In this document: positions 1 to 5,206 of the stretch, in pieces
How positions within the stretch are numbered: the first letter of the stretch is position 1
Layout of the letters: every line of letters begins with the position of its first letter
Assembly (NCBI GenBank): GCA_016764415.1
Contig: JAESRY010000165.1
Span: 1-5,206 of the forward strand
Source of the DNA: Cycloclasticus sp.
GTDB lineage: Bacteria > Pseudomonadota > Gammaproteobacteria > Methylococcales > Cycloclasticaceae
Direction of reading: 5' to 3'
Length of the DNA stretch: 5,206 bases
Program-made: the position numbers and the translations under genes
Notes under the pieces: generated by a model
The model's database searches: none
Seen by the model: only the letters and a program-made list of their open reading frames with translations
What the model was told of the DNA's origin: nothing

Positions 1-76
1 GATACAGCTTGTCCTGTTTGGCTTCTAAGTTTGATTCAATGTCACGCAGACTCTGACGGCCTGAAAGCTGCGACAT
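1..76 (-). pseudogene. IS4-type transposase fragment, N-terminally truncated, running off the left edge
   Basis: Read leftwards from the ATG at 76-74, the frame gives MSQLSGRQSLRDIES followed by NLEAKQDKLY. I recognise LSGRQSLRDIES as the N-terminal-domain motif of IS4-family (DDE) transposases. In full proteins this motif usually lies several dozen residues into the chain. Here the same frame upstream stays open only to a TAA at 151-149, and the intervening codons (including three Gln in a row, then RVQA) sit inside a perfect inverted repeat. There is no convincing start or ribosome site. I therefore infer a 5'-truncated transposase remnant. The DDE catalytic part would lie beyond the left edge and cannot be judged. 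The alternative is an intact element whose real start is this ATG, which I consider less likely. The family call is from memory of the motif, not from a search. Confidence 0.6.
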
Positions 77-141
77 AGCCTGAACCCTTTGTTGTTGTGG
101 TGCTTGATTGCACAACCATTGTAACAACGAGGGTTCAGGCT
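77..141. repeat. 65-bp inverted repeat with perfect 12-bp arms
   Basis: The arm AGCCTGAACCCT at 77-88 is the exact reverse complement of AGGGTTCAGGCT at 130-141. Just inside the arms, GTTGTTGT-type sequence (89-98) faces ACAAC-type sequence (124-128), so the stem can continue imperfectly towards a loop around 100-115, where a smaller GTTG/CAAC pairing is also possible. The repeat touches the first ATG of the transposase fragment. It is not a good terminator: read leftwards no T-run follows the stem, and read rightwards (141 onwards, T-rich) no gene precedes it. It could be an insertion-sequence end, a small non-autonomous element, or a stem that blocks impinging transcription of the transposase. 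Confidence 0.7.
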
Positions 142-210
142 TTCTTGTTTATAGTTATCTATGGGACAGCAGTGACCTAAAGGGGCATTTTTATCAAACA
201 AGTAACCTAA

Positions 211-1512
211 TTACTGACAAGCAATTTCAAAATCTGCTCGGTTAAAGCAAGTACCTGCTTTCATATCTTTTAAAGCTATTCTAGCTTCTGTTGATAGAGG
301 TGCTACTTTCTCTGCCTTTTTCGTCATCGTTACTTTTTTCACCGCTTTGACCATTAGCTTTGCTTCCTCACAAACATTAAATCCGGCTCTGTTAATACAA
401 CCTTCTTTAACAGCTGGTGTAGTGTTTGATCTTGAACCTGTCATTCCAGTAGAGGCAGATGCTCTATAGTCTGGTCCTTCTGACGATGGAATAGTCGCGA
501 TAATGTCACCATTCATTGCCATTTTCAAGGTTCCAGCTGCCACTTGTTTTCTGTATCCATAAAGATTAAAGCGCAGTGGTTTACTCGTATCTTCAGCTAC
601 AATTTGTACCGTACCATTAACAACAACAATACCGAACAGTCTTGGGTCACCAGATTGCGCCCAAATATAACTATCAGATGCAACTGGAGGCTTGCTAAAT
701 TCAGCCGCTTCATTATCTGCAAAGACTAAGCGTAGGCCATCAGAATCAAGACTTGCAGAAACTAGATTACCTGCAAGTGCTGGTGGTGGAAATACTGCTC
801 TATGATCAAGTACCAGCACACTATCTACTAGCTCTGCGCCTTCTCTATCAATAGACAGTAACAAGTCCAAGTCAATGAATATCGCGCTGAGCAAACCGTA
901 CAAAGGAATACCTAAAACACGAACATCATCAATTTCATAAACCAATTTATTATCGGCGCTTAACACAATGTTGCCACCAAGGTTTGCCGGTAAGTAGATA
1001 CCAGGGAACCAACTCCAAAGTTTCAAACCACCTTCAACTTCCAAATAATTATCTTTTGTAGTGATAGTAAGGTCATCTAATGGACGAGGCCAATAATCCA
1101 AAATATGGTCATTAAACAAATCTGTAATAACCTGAGGACTTAGTACAACCGTTCCACTGTGGACATTAATTATAAAGCTTTCAACATCATCAAAAACAAC
1201 TGGGTTACCAGCTACTTTAGGTTCAAGCGTTACATTTAAATCTCCGATATAAAAACCAATGTTTTCAACCACATCAAAGTTAACATTGTGAAGTTTCATC
1301 GAAACATTATCCGCACCTGAGTCGCGTTCTGAACTTACTCTTAAGTCGCCAGACTGCATACCAGACGGAATGTCTTTTTGTTGCCACACTGCTCTTGCTG
1401 CAGATAATTCTTGTTGTTGTTTATCAATAAATGAACCAGCCATCAAACTGCCAGAAACTCCAACAGTCAAAAGAAAGCTCATCGCTATTTTTGTTATATT
1501 TTTATAATGCAT
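211..1512 (-). CDS. Secreted TULIP/DUF2993-like protein with C-terminal Cys-pair repeats (paralog 2)
   Basis: This is a 433-residue protein of unproven function. The ATG at 1512 is preceded by AGGAG (1521-1525) with 8-nt spacing, a strong start. Residues 1-25 look like a Sec signal peptide: Lys4/Lys8, a hydrophobic core, and likely cleavage after LMA. Residues about 70-345 align along their whole length with the upstream gene product: VxNIGFYIxDL (82-92), VFDDxxSF (106-113), a strand-rich body, a hydrophobic or amphipathic stretch (about 199-222), FPPP (241-244), and a SYI...LxxYRxQ...AGxLK region (281-330). The pattern resembles DUF2993/LmeA-like proteins of the TULIP lipid-binding superfamily; this is inference from remembered family pattern. 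Residues 346-433 are an extra tail: a Ser/Thr-rich linker, C-INRAGFNV-C (372-381), a Lys-rich stretch (385-402), then C-FNRADFEIA-C (422-432), ending one residue later. It starts 33 nt after the preceding gene, so co-transcription is likely. No clear terminator is visible after its stop. Confidence 0.85.
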   Translation of the reverse strand: MHYKNITKIAMSFLLTVGVSGSLMAGSFIDKQQQELSAARAVWQQKDIPSGMQSGDLRVSSERDSGADNVSMKLHNVNFDVVENIGFYIGDLNVTLEPKVAGNPVVFDDVESFIINVHSGTVVLSPQVITDLFNDHILDYWPRPLDDLTITTKDNYLEVEGGLKLWSWFPGIYLPANLGGNIVLSADNKLVYEIDDVRVLGIPLYGLLSAIFIDLDLLLSIDREGAELVDSVLVLDHRAVFPPPALAGNLVSASLDSDGLRLVFADNEAAEFSKPPVASDSYIWAQSGDPRLFGIVVVNGTVQIVAEDTSKPLRFNLYGYRKQVAAGTLKMAMNGDIIATIPSSEGPDYRASASTGMTGSRSNTTPAVKEGCINRAGFNVCEEAKLMVKAVKKVTMTKKAEKVAPLSTEARIALKDMKAGTCFNRADFEIACQ

Positions 1513-1545
1513 TTTATTTGCTCCTAATCGGGTCAGATGCCGTCT

Positions 1546-2514
1546 TTAATTTTTAAGGTAGGCTAAAATTCCGCCATCTTCTTGTAATTTCAAATGCCCT
1601 GCTGATAACTGATCTCTATATTTATAGAGATGGAAATCCAAATCAGCACTGCTTGATTCATTCATTACTTGAACCGATGCATCTGTTGGCATAGCCTTCA
1701 TAAACTTAACATCACCACCCTTAATTAGAATATAGCTATTACTGTCTACTAACGTAGCTGATGTTCCCGCGCTTCCGTTATCAAACGTAAGAACCAAACC
1801 ACGGTCTTCCATCGATGCAGTTGCAATGTTTAGATTTAATACTGGCGGCGGGAATAGTTTCAACGTGTCTAACACAACTGTACTGCCAATTAACTTAGCA
1901 CCTGGAGCATCCACTGTTAATAATTCATCAATGGCTACATTAGCCGCTTTAAGAACCATAGTGGCATCTTGTCCATCTGTAATGACTTTCCAAGGTTTGA
2001 AATTAAGAATATGACCGTCTTGAAGTTTTATGTCACCAATAAGAACAAACGGTACCCATAAACCCTTACGAATCATTTGGCCTGATAATGTTAAAGTATT
2101 AGTTGCTGTTTTAACTTTGATATTTCTAAGCGTTGCACCTTTGAACGCAAACACTTTCTTATTAAGTAGTGATTCAAGCTTGCCACTGTCTAAAACAACA
2201 CTGCCTTTAAGAGGTGTTAGTGAAAAAGAAGCAGGGTCATCAAATACTAATGGGGCATTACTATCATTGGGTGTTGCTTTAACAACAAGATCTGGAATAT
2301 AAAATCCAATGTTGTCTACTATTCTAAAGTTTGTGTTTTTAATGTACAAAACACTCCCTGAAGCTTCTGAACTACGATAATTTGAAACTTTAAATGCTTG
2401 TGCTGCTTCGAGCCTTGGTTCCACAATATCTGTTTCTGTTTCGTACGCGAGTGCAAAAGCAGAATAACTAAGGAACAATGCTCCCGTTATTATTTTTAGG
2501 CCTTTGTGAGACAT
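1546..2514 (-). CDS. Secreted TULIP/DUF2993-like protein (paralog 1)
   Basis: This is a 322-residue protein of unknown exact role. The ATG at 2514 has an excellent Shine-Dalgarno, AGGAGG at 2525-2520, 5 nt away. Residues 1-23 form a signal peptide: Lys4/Lys7, a hydrophobic core, and cleavage after ALA. No lipobox Cys follows, so a soluble periplasmic or exported protein is expected. The mature part is rich in alternating polar/apolar strands with VDNIGFYIPDL (66-76), VFDDPASF (90-97), GSVVLDSGKLESLLN (104-118), GLWVPF (151-156), a helix-like segment ending in IDELLTV (195-201), and FPPP (221-224). The segment from VFDD to FPPP recalls DUF2993/LmeA-like lipid-binding proteins (TULIP fold); this is a family-pattern inference, not a search result. 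It ends near the point where its downstream paralog begins its Cys-containing tail, so it represents the bare module. The two genes probably arose by tandem duplication. Confidence 0.85.
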   Translation of the reverse strand: MSHKGLKIITGALFLSYSAFALAYETETDIVEPRLEAAQAFKVSNYRSSEASGSVLYIKNTNFRIVDNIGFYIPDLVVKATPNDSNAPLVFDDPASFSLTPLKGSVVLDSGKLESLLNKKVFAFKGATLRNIKVKTATNTLTLSGQMIRKGLWVPFVLIGDIKLQDGHILNFKPWKVITDGQDATMVLKAANVAIDELLTVDAPGAKLIGSTVVLDTLKLFPPPVLNLNIATASMEDRGLVLTFDNGSAGTSATLVDSNSYILIKGGDVKFMKAMPTDASVQVMNESSSADLDFHLYKYRDQLSAGHLKLQEDGGILAYLKN

Positions 2515-2570
2515 GCCTTCCTCCTAATTAATTATTATGATTTTTATAGCAATCTTAAGTTGCTCCGATT

Positions 2571-2599
2571 AATAGAACACCTTTCTGAAAAGAAATCAA
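2571..2599 (-). promoter_or_regulatory. Possible sigma70 promoter for the secreted-protein pair
   Basis: On the minus strand, TTGATT (2599-2594, 4/6 match to TTGACA) is separated by exactly 17 nt from TCTATT (2576-2571, 4/6 match to TATAAT). A start site near 2563 would leave a leader of about 50 nt before the strong AGGAGG ribosome site. The 101-nt gap after the transporter gene would be long for simple read-through, which supports an independent promoter. The -10 match is weak and the region is AT-rich, so chance is a real alternative. Confidence 0.3.
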
Positions 2600-2615
2600 G
2601 CCCTTGAAGAAAACG

Positions 2616-3806
2616 CTAAAGCGAACTCACTCCTTCTCCAGACGCATGAAGGTCATCGTTGTTATTTTGGCCTATCCAAAACCACGCCACCCATAAAGCG
2701 ATAAAGCTTAATAACGAAGAAATAGTGAACACCCAAGCTCCTCCATAACTATCCCAAAGTCCGCCCGCGATTAGGCCTCCGCACATTCCGCCTGCACCAT
2801 AGCCAATGCTACTATATAGTGCCTGGCCTTTATCTTGAGCCGCTCCTTGAAAATATCGGTGCGTCAATTGAATGCAAACCACATGAAAAGAACCGAACGT
2901 TGCCGCATGCAATAATTGCGCTATTAACAAGGCCACAATACTATCGGCTAACCAACCAATCATTAGCCAGCGAATACTCGTCAGCAGAATACTTATTAGT
3001 AAAACAAACCTCAGAGATAGATGTTTAAAAACGTGCTGAATAATCATAAATAGTAGGATTTCAGCTAATACACCTAACGACCAAAACTGCCCTATTTCAG
3101 TTTCACTGTAATTTAACGAATTAAGTAAAATTGAATAAAAAACATAGTACGCACCGTGTGATGCTTGAATTAAAAAAACAACTAAGAAGAAAGCAATAAC
3201 CCTTTTCTCCTTAACTATCTTTAAAACTGAGACACCACTTTCTGGATGTTTAGTTCGACCTTTCTCATTCAACAATAAACTTGATATGAAAATTGCCAAT
3301 AAACACAGCGCAACCATCCATGGCCATATGCTTAAACCAAAGCAATCCAATAAAAAGCCCGCTCCTGCCACCGTCGCAATAAATCCGACAGAGCCCCAAA
3401 GCCTTATATTACTGTACGCATGTGTCTTGCCAGCCAGTTTTGTTAATGTGATGGATTCAAATTGCGGCAACATGGCGTTCCAGAAAAAGCTAAACACCAA
3501 AACGCTCCACAAAATCATCATGAAGGTATCTTGAGAAAATAGGAGCATGAAAGTGACGGCAGACAATAGCGCCGACAGTTGAACTAAACGCATTCGGTCG
3601 TTAAACCGAGATGAAAGCCACGCCAAACAGCTAGGAGAAACCAGTTTGGTCGCTTGCATAGCTGCAAAAATAAACCCCACTTGCGCAGCTACAAGCCCGA
3701 TTGAATTTAGATATAATCCAAGATAAGGAAGCAAGGCACCCAAGGAGGCGAAATAAAAGAAATAAAATCCAGATAACCGCCAGTATGGCAGTTCTACCTT
3801 TTCCAA
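2616..3806 (-). CDS. MFS transporter, MFS_1_like/HcaT-type, downstream of aroC
   Basis: This is a 396-residue inner-membrane protein with about twelve hydrophobic helices (roughly 12-33, 42-60, 76-92, 95-113, 136-153, 160-178, 202-220, 240-258, 265-284, 286-310, 330-350, 357-378), split by a charged central loop (180-201), the usual 6+6 layout of the major facilitator superfamily. PYWRLSGFYFFYF (7-19), GALLPYLGLYL (23-33), RLWGSVGFI (135-143) and FWSLGVLAEI (241-250) fit the MFS_1_like group that includes HcaT, related to the LacY and nucleoside symporter branches. The substrate cannot be read from the sequence. The start must be TTG (3806-3804): the preceding in-frame codon (3809-3807) is TAG, and the next Met is residue 50, past the first helix. 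Only a weak TAGG (3820-3817) serves as ribosome site. It follows aroC by 44 nt. From general knowledge, Pseudomonas genomes also place an MFS gene next to aroC, so the pairing looks conserved. Confidence 0.88.
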   Translation of the reverse strand: MEKVELPYWRLSGFYFFYFASLGALLPYLGLYLNSIGLVAAQVGFIFAAMQATKLVSPSCLAWLSSRFNDRMRLVQLSALLSAVTFMLLFSQDTFMMILWSVLVFSFFWNAMLPQFESITLTKLAGKTHAYSNIRLWGSVGFIATVAGAGFLLDCFGLSIWPWMVALCLLAIFISSLLLNEKGRTKHPESGVSVLKIVKEKRVIAFFLVVFLIQASHGAYYVFYSILLNSLNYSETEIGQFWSLGVLAEILLFMIIQHVFKHLSLRFVLLISILLTSIRWLMIGWLADSIVALLIAQLLHAATFGSFHVVCIQLTHRYFQGAAQDKGQALYSSIGYGAGGMCGGLIAGGLWDSYGGAWVFTISSLLSFIALWVAWFWIGQNNNDDLHASGEGVSSL

Positions 3807-3850
3807 CTACTTATAACCTACTAACTAACGCCGCGCTCACTGGTAACACA

Positions 3851-4945
3851 TTACTCAGCACCTGCTGGAATAACTGGCACTGTTGAATGAACATCAGCAT
3901 TTTGCGCTCTGTTTCGCAGAACGTGATCCATCAACACAATCGCCATCATCGCCTCAGCAATTGGCGTCGCCCTGATGCCAACACACGGATCATGCCGCCC
4001 TTTCGTCACAACTTCCACTGGCTCACCTGCTGTATTAATGCTTTTACCCGGTATGCTCAAGCTGGATGTCGCCTTAAGAACAATGCTCACCAAAATATTT
4101 TGACCACTTGAAATACCACCTAAAATACCGCCTGCATTATTGCTTAAGAAACCACTCGGTGTTATTTCATCACGGTGCTCTGTACCCTTTTGTGTAACAC
4201 AGTCAAAACCCGCGCCAATTTCAACGCCTTTCACGGCATTAATGCTCATCATCGCATGCGCAATATCCGCATCCAGTCTGTCGAAAATAGGCTCCCCCAA
4301 ACCGGGAAACATATTGCTCACCACCACATTAATTCGCGCACCAATGGAGTTACCCTTTAGCGCCTTCATATAGGCTTCAATTTCATGTTCTTTATTGGGA
4401 TCTGGGCAGAAGAAAGCACTCTTTTCTCTAAAGTCCCAATCAACATTTTCAATGACCACCGGGCCAAGTTGCGCCAAATACCCTTTAATCTCAATACCGA
4501 ACTTTGATTTTAAATATTTCTTCGCAATACCACCCGCAGCAACGCGCATAGCAGTTTCACGTGCAGACGAACGGCCACCACCTCGATAGTCACGAAAACC
4601 GTACTTTTGGTGATACGTGTAATCGGCATGAGCTGGTCTAAATTGGTGTTTGATATTGCCGTAATCTTTAGATCGCTGATCGGTATTTTCAATCACCATT
4701 GCAATGGGCGTACCCGTCGTTTTGCCTTCAAAAACACCCGATAGTATCTTCACCTGATCAAGTTCTTTTCGCTGTGTTTCGAACCGTGTTTTCCCCGGGC
4801 GACGGCGATCAAGATCACCTTGCAAATCTGCCTCACACAACTCCATTCCAGGAGGACACCCGTCAACAATACAACCTATTGCTGGACCGTGGCTTTCTCC
4901 AAACCCTGTAACGGTAAAAACTTTCCCTATCGAATTTCCTGACAT
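3851..4945 (-). CDS. aroC: Chorismate synthase
   Basis: AroC catalyses the last step of the shikimate pathway in the cytoplasm: 5-enolpyruvylshikimate-3-phosphate to chorismate plus phosphate, a 1,4-trans elimination needing reduced FMN. The 364-residue product has the family length (E. coli about 361) and its signatures: GESHG (16-20, with the conserved catalytic His19), DLDRRRPG (44-51), [11 protein letters not shown] (106-116, second conserved His106), [11 protein letters not shown] (121-131), a [17 protein letters not shown] stretch (215-231), [11 protein letters not shown] (272-282), and [18 protein letters not shown] (316-333). No key residue is missing. The ATG at 4945 is fixed by an in-frame TAG four codons upstream (4957-4955) and by alignment of MSGNSIG with the usual MAGNTIG start. 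The Shine-Dalgarno is poor (only AAGA nearby). The C-terminal few residues after NADV are variable, as is usual. It is the first gene of a likely operon with the MFS gene. Confidence 0.98.
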   Translation of the reverse strand: MSGNSIGKVFTVTGFGESHGPAIGCIVDGCPPGMELCEADLQGDLDRRRPGKTRFETQRKELDQVKILSGVFEGKTTGTPIAMVIENTDQRSKDYGNIKHQFRPAHADYTYHQKYGFRDYRGGGRSSARETAMRVAAGGIAKKYLKSKFGIEIKGYLAQLGPVVIENVDWDFREKSAFFCPDPNKEHEIEAYMKALKGNSIGARINVVVSNMFPGLGEPIFDRLDADIAHAMMSINAVKGVEIGAGFDCVTQKGTEHRDEITPSGFLSNNAGGILGGISSGQNILVSIVLKATSSLSIPGKSINTAGEPVEVVTKGRHDPCVGIRATPIAEAMMAIVLMDHVLRNRAQNADVHSTVPVIPAGAE

Positions 4946-5000
4946 AGTCTTAATCTATTTGCTTTGAATCACGTTAGTTTAGCCTGGAATAAGCTTCTAT

Positions 5001-5029
5001 ATTCTAATAATTGCTCTTTTTTTTATCAC
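5001..5029 (-). promoter_or_regulatory. Likely sigma70 promoter of aroC
   Basis: Reading the minus strand, GTGATA (5029-5024, 4/6 match to TTGACA) and TAGAAT (5006-5001, 5/6 match to TATAAT) are separated by exactly 17 nt. The spacer begins with an A-run (5023-5017), part of an eight-A tract. Transcription would start near 4994 and give a leader of about 50 nt. This is the best promoter match I found between aroC and the right edge. It has not been tested against a background model, and the tract is AT-rich. Confidence 0.45.
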
Positions 5030-5038
5030 CGTAACGGT
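5028..5038. promoter_or_regulatory. Palindrome ACCGTAACGGT at the aroC -35 box, possible operator
   Basis: Perfect 5-bp arms (5028-5032 and 5034-5038) surround a single central base, and the left arm overlaps the proposed aroC -35 hexamer by two bases. It is not a terminator: the neighbouring eight-T run lies on the wrong side of the stem for either strand. A repressor binding here could block RNA polymerase, but I do not recognise the site as that of a known regulator such as TyrR or TrpR, and a short palindrome can arise by chance. Confidence 0.3.
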
Positions 5039-5048
5039 AGCGAACAAT

Positions 5049-5107
5049 TGACCCCCATGGTTACACAAGTAACTAAATAGCCAGGATAGCCAACAGAAGG
5101 GGGGTCA
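5049..5107. repeat. 59-bp inverted-repeat unit with nested hairpin
   Basis: Outer arms TGACCCCC (5049-5056) and GGGGGTCA (5100-5107) are perfect reverse complements. Nested inside is GTTAC-ACAA-GTAAC (5060-5073), a perfect 5-bp stem with a 4-nt loop that extends through a G-T and a T-A pair. The unit lies in non-coding sequence between the aroC promoter and the right edge. Such a layout fits a small palindromic repeat, a REP-like unit, or the remnant of a mobile-element end. Copies elsewhere cannot be seen from this window. Confidence 0.5.
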
Positions 5108-5172
5108 GATACGAATGGCACTAAGTTAAGCCCTCCTAGCATGGTAATTTAACACTCATTTCAGCCCCTAAA

Positions 5173-5189
5173 ATGCGATAATATCGCAT
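5173..5189. promoter_or_regulatory. 17-bp palindrome ATGCGATAATATCGCAT
   Basis: Two perfect 8-bp arms (5173-5180 and 5182-5189) flank one central A. The right arm ends in the first two bases of an ATG at 5188-5190 on the plus strand, which then reads MKNNNL to the window edge. There is no Shine-Dalgarno in front of that ATG, so I do not call a gene. If one does start there, the palindrome would sit exactly on its translation start, as an operator or an RNA hairpin that hides the start codon. The sequence from 4946 to the right edge otherwise holds no gene I can support. Confidence 0.4.
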
Positions 5190-5206
5190 GAAAAACAATA
5201 ACTTAT

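Noticed and set aside
77..141. Integron attC site
   Set aside because: The long hairpin invites the idea, but I cannot find the RYYYAAC/GTTRRRY core pair at its ends, and no cassette-like gene adjoins it.
1530..1538. GGGTCAGAT also present at 5102-5110, suggesting a dispersed repeat between the secreted-protein genes and the right edge
   Set aside because: Nine matching bases are expected many times by chance in a window of this size, and the flanks do not match.
2030..2302. 90-codon open frame on the plus strand
   Set aside because: It lies entirely opposite the well-supported secreted-protein gene, lacks a ribosome site, and gives no recognisable protein; it is an antisense shadow.
2596..2607. 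TCAAGCCCTTGA palindrome followed, on the minus strand, by TTTCTTTT, resembling a terminator after the MFS gene
   Set aside because: The stem is only 4-5 bp with at most a 4-nt loop and the T-tract is broken by C; too weak to call a rho-independent terminator.
4140..4373. Overlapping plus-strand open frames inside aroC
   Set aside because: They are antisense to conserved aroC codons and show no family features.
5142..5160. Seven-codon frame on the minus strand (MSVKLPC) as a leader peptide for aroC
   Set aside because: It has no run of aromatic codons, lies upstream of the proposed promoter, and has no attenuator-type hairpin next to it.

Overview
The window looks like a chromosomal segment of a moderately AT-rich gammaproteobacterium, probably a marine or otherwise aquatic one. 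The basis is the close match of the aroC product to the gammaproteobacterial chorismate synthase type, the aroC-MFS gene order I know from Pseudomonas-like genomes, and the base composition. The genus cannot be fixed from the sequence.

Layout: four complete genes, all on the minus strand, read from high to low coordinates. First is aroC (4945-3851, chorismate synthase), followed after 44 nt by an MFS transporter of the MFS_1_like/HcaT-type group (3806-2616, TTG start). After a 101-nt gap that can hold a promoter come two tandem paralogous genes for secreted proteins (2514-1546 and 1512-211). The spacing suggests an aroC-MFS operon, then a two-gene unit that may be read through from it or have its own promoter. 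The flanks look different. The left edge (1-148) carries an N-terminally truncated IS4-type transposase fragment beside a 65-bp hairpin-forming inverted repeat. The right edge (about 5028-5206) is gene-poor and has three separate inverted repeats or palindromes, one overlapping a possible start codon at 5188.

How the genes work together: AroC makes chorismate, the branch point for aromatic amino acids, folate, quinones and siderophores. The transporter has no identifiable substrate. The two secreted proteins share one fold-length module whose pattern (VFDDxxSF, strand-rich body, amphipathic helix, FPPP) recalls DUF2993/LmeA-like proteins of the TULIP lipid-binding superfamily. They probably work in the periplasm or outside the cell, perhaps as a pair, but I see no link to chorismate metabolism. 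The second paralog has a C-terminal extension with two short cysteine-pair repeats separated by a lysine-rich linker, which is the most novel protein feature here.

I found no CRISPR array, RNA gene, toxin-antitoxin pair or defence system. The parts worth a second look are the secreted paralog pair, its Cys-repeat tail, the structured repeats at both edges, and a palindrome on the likely aroC -35 box.
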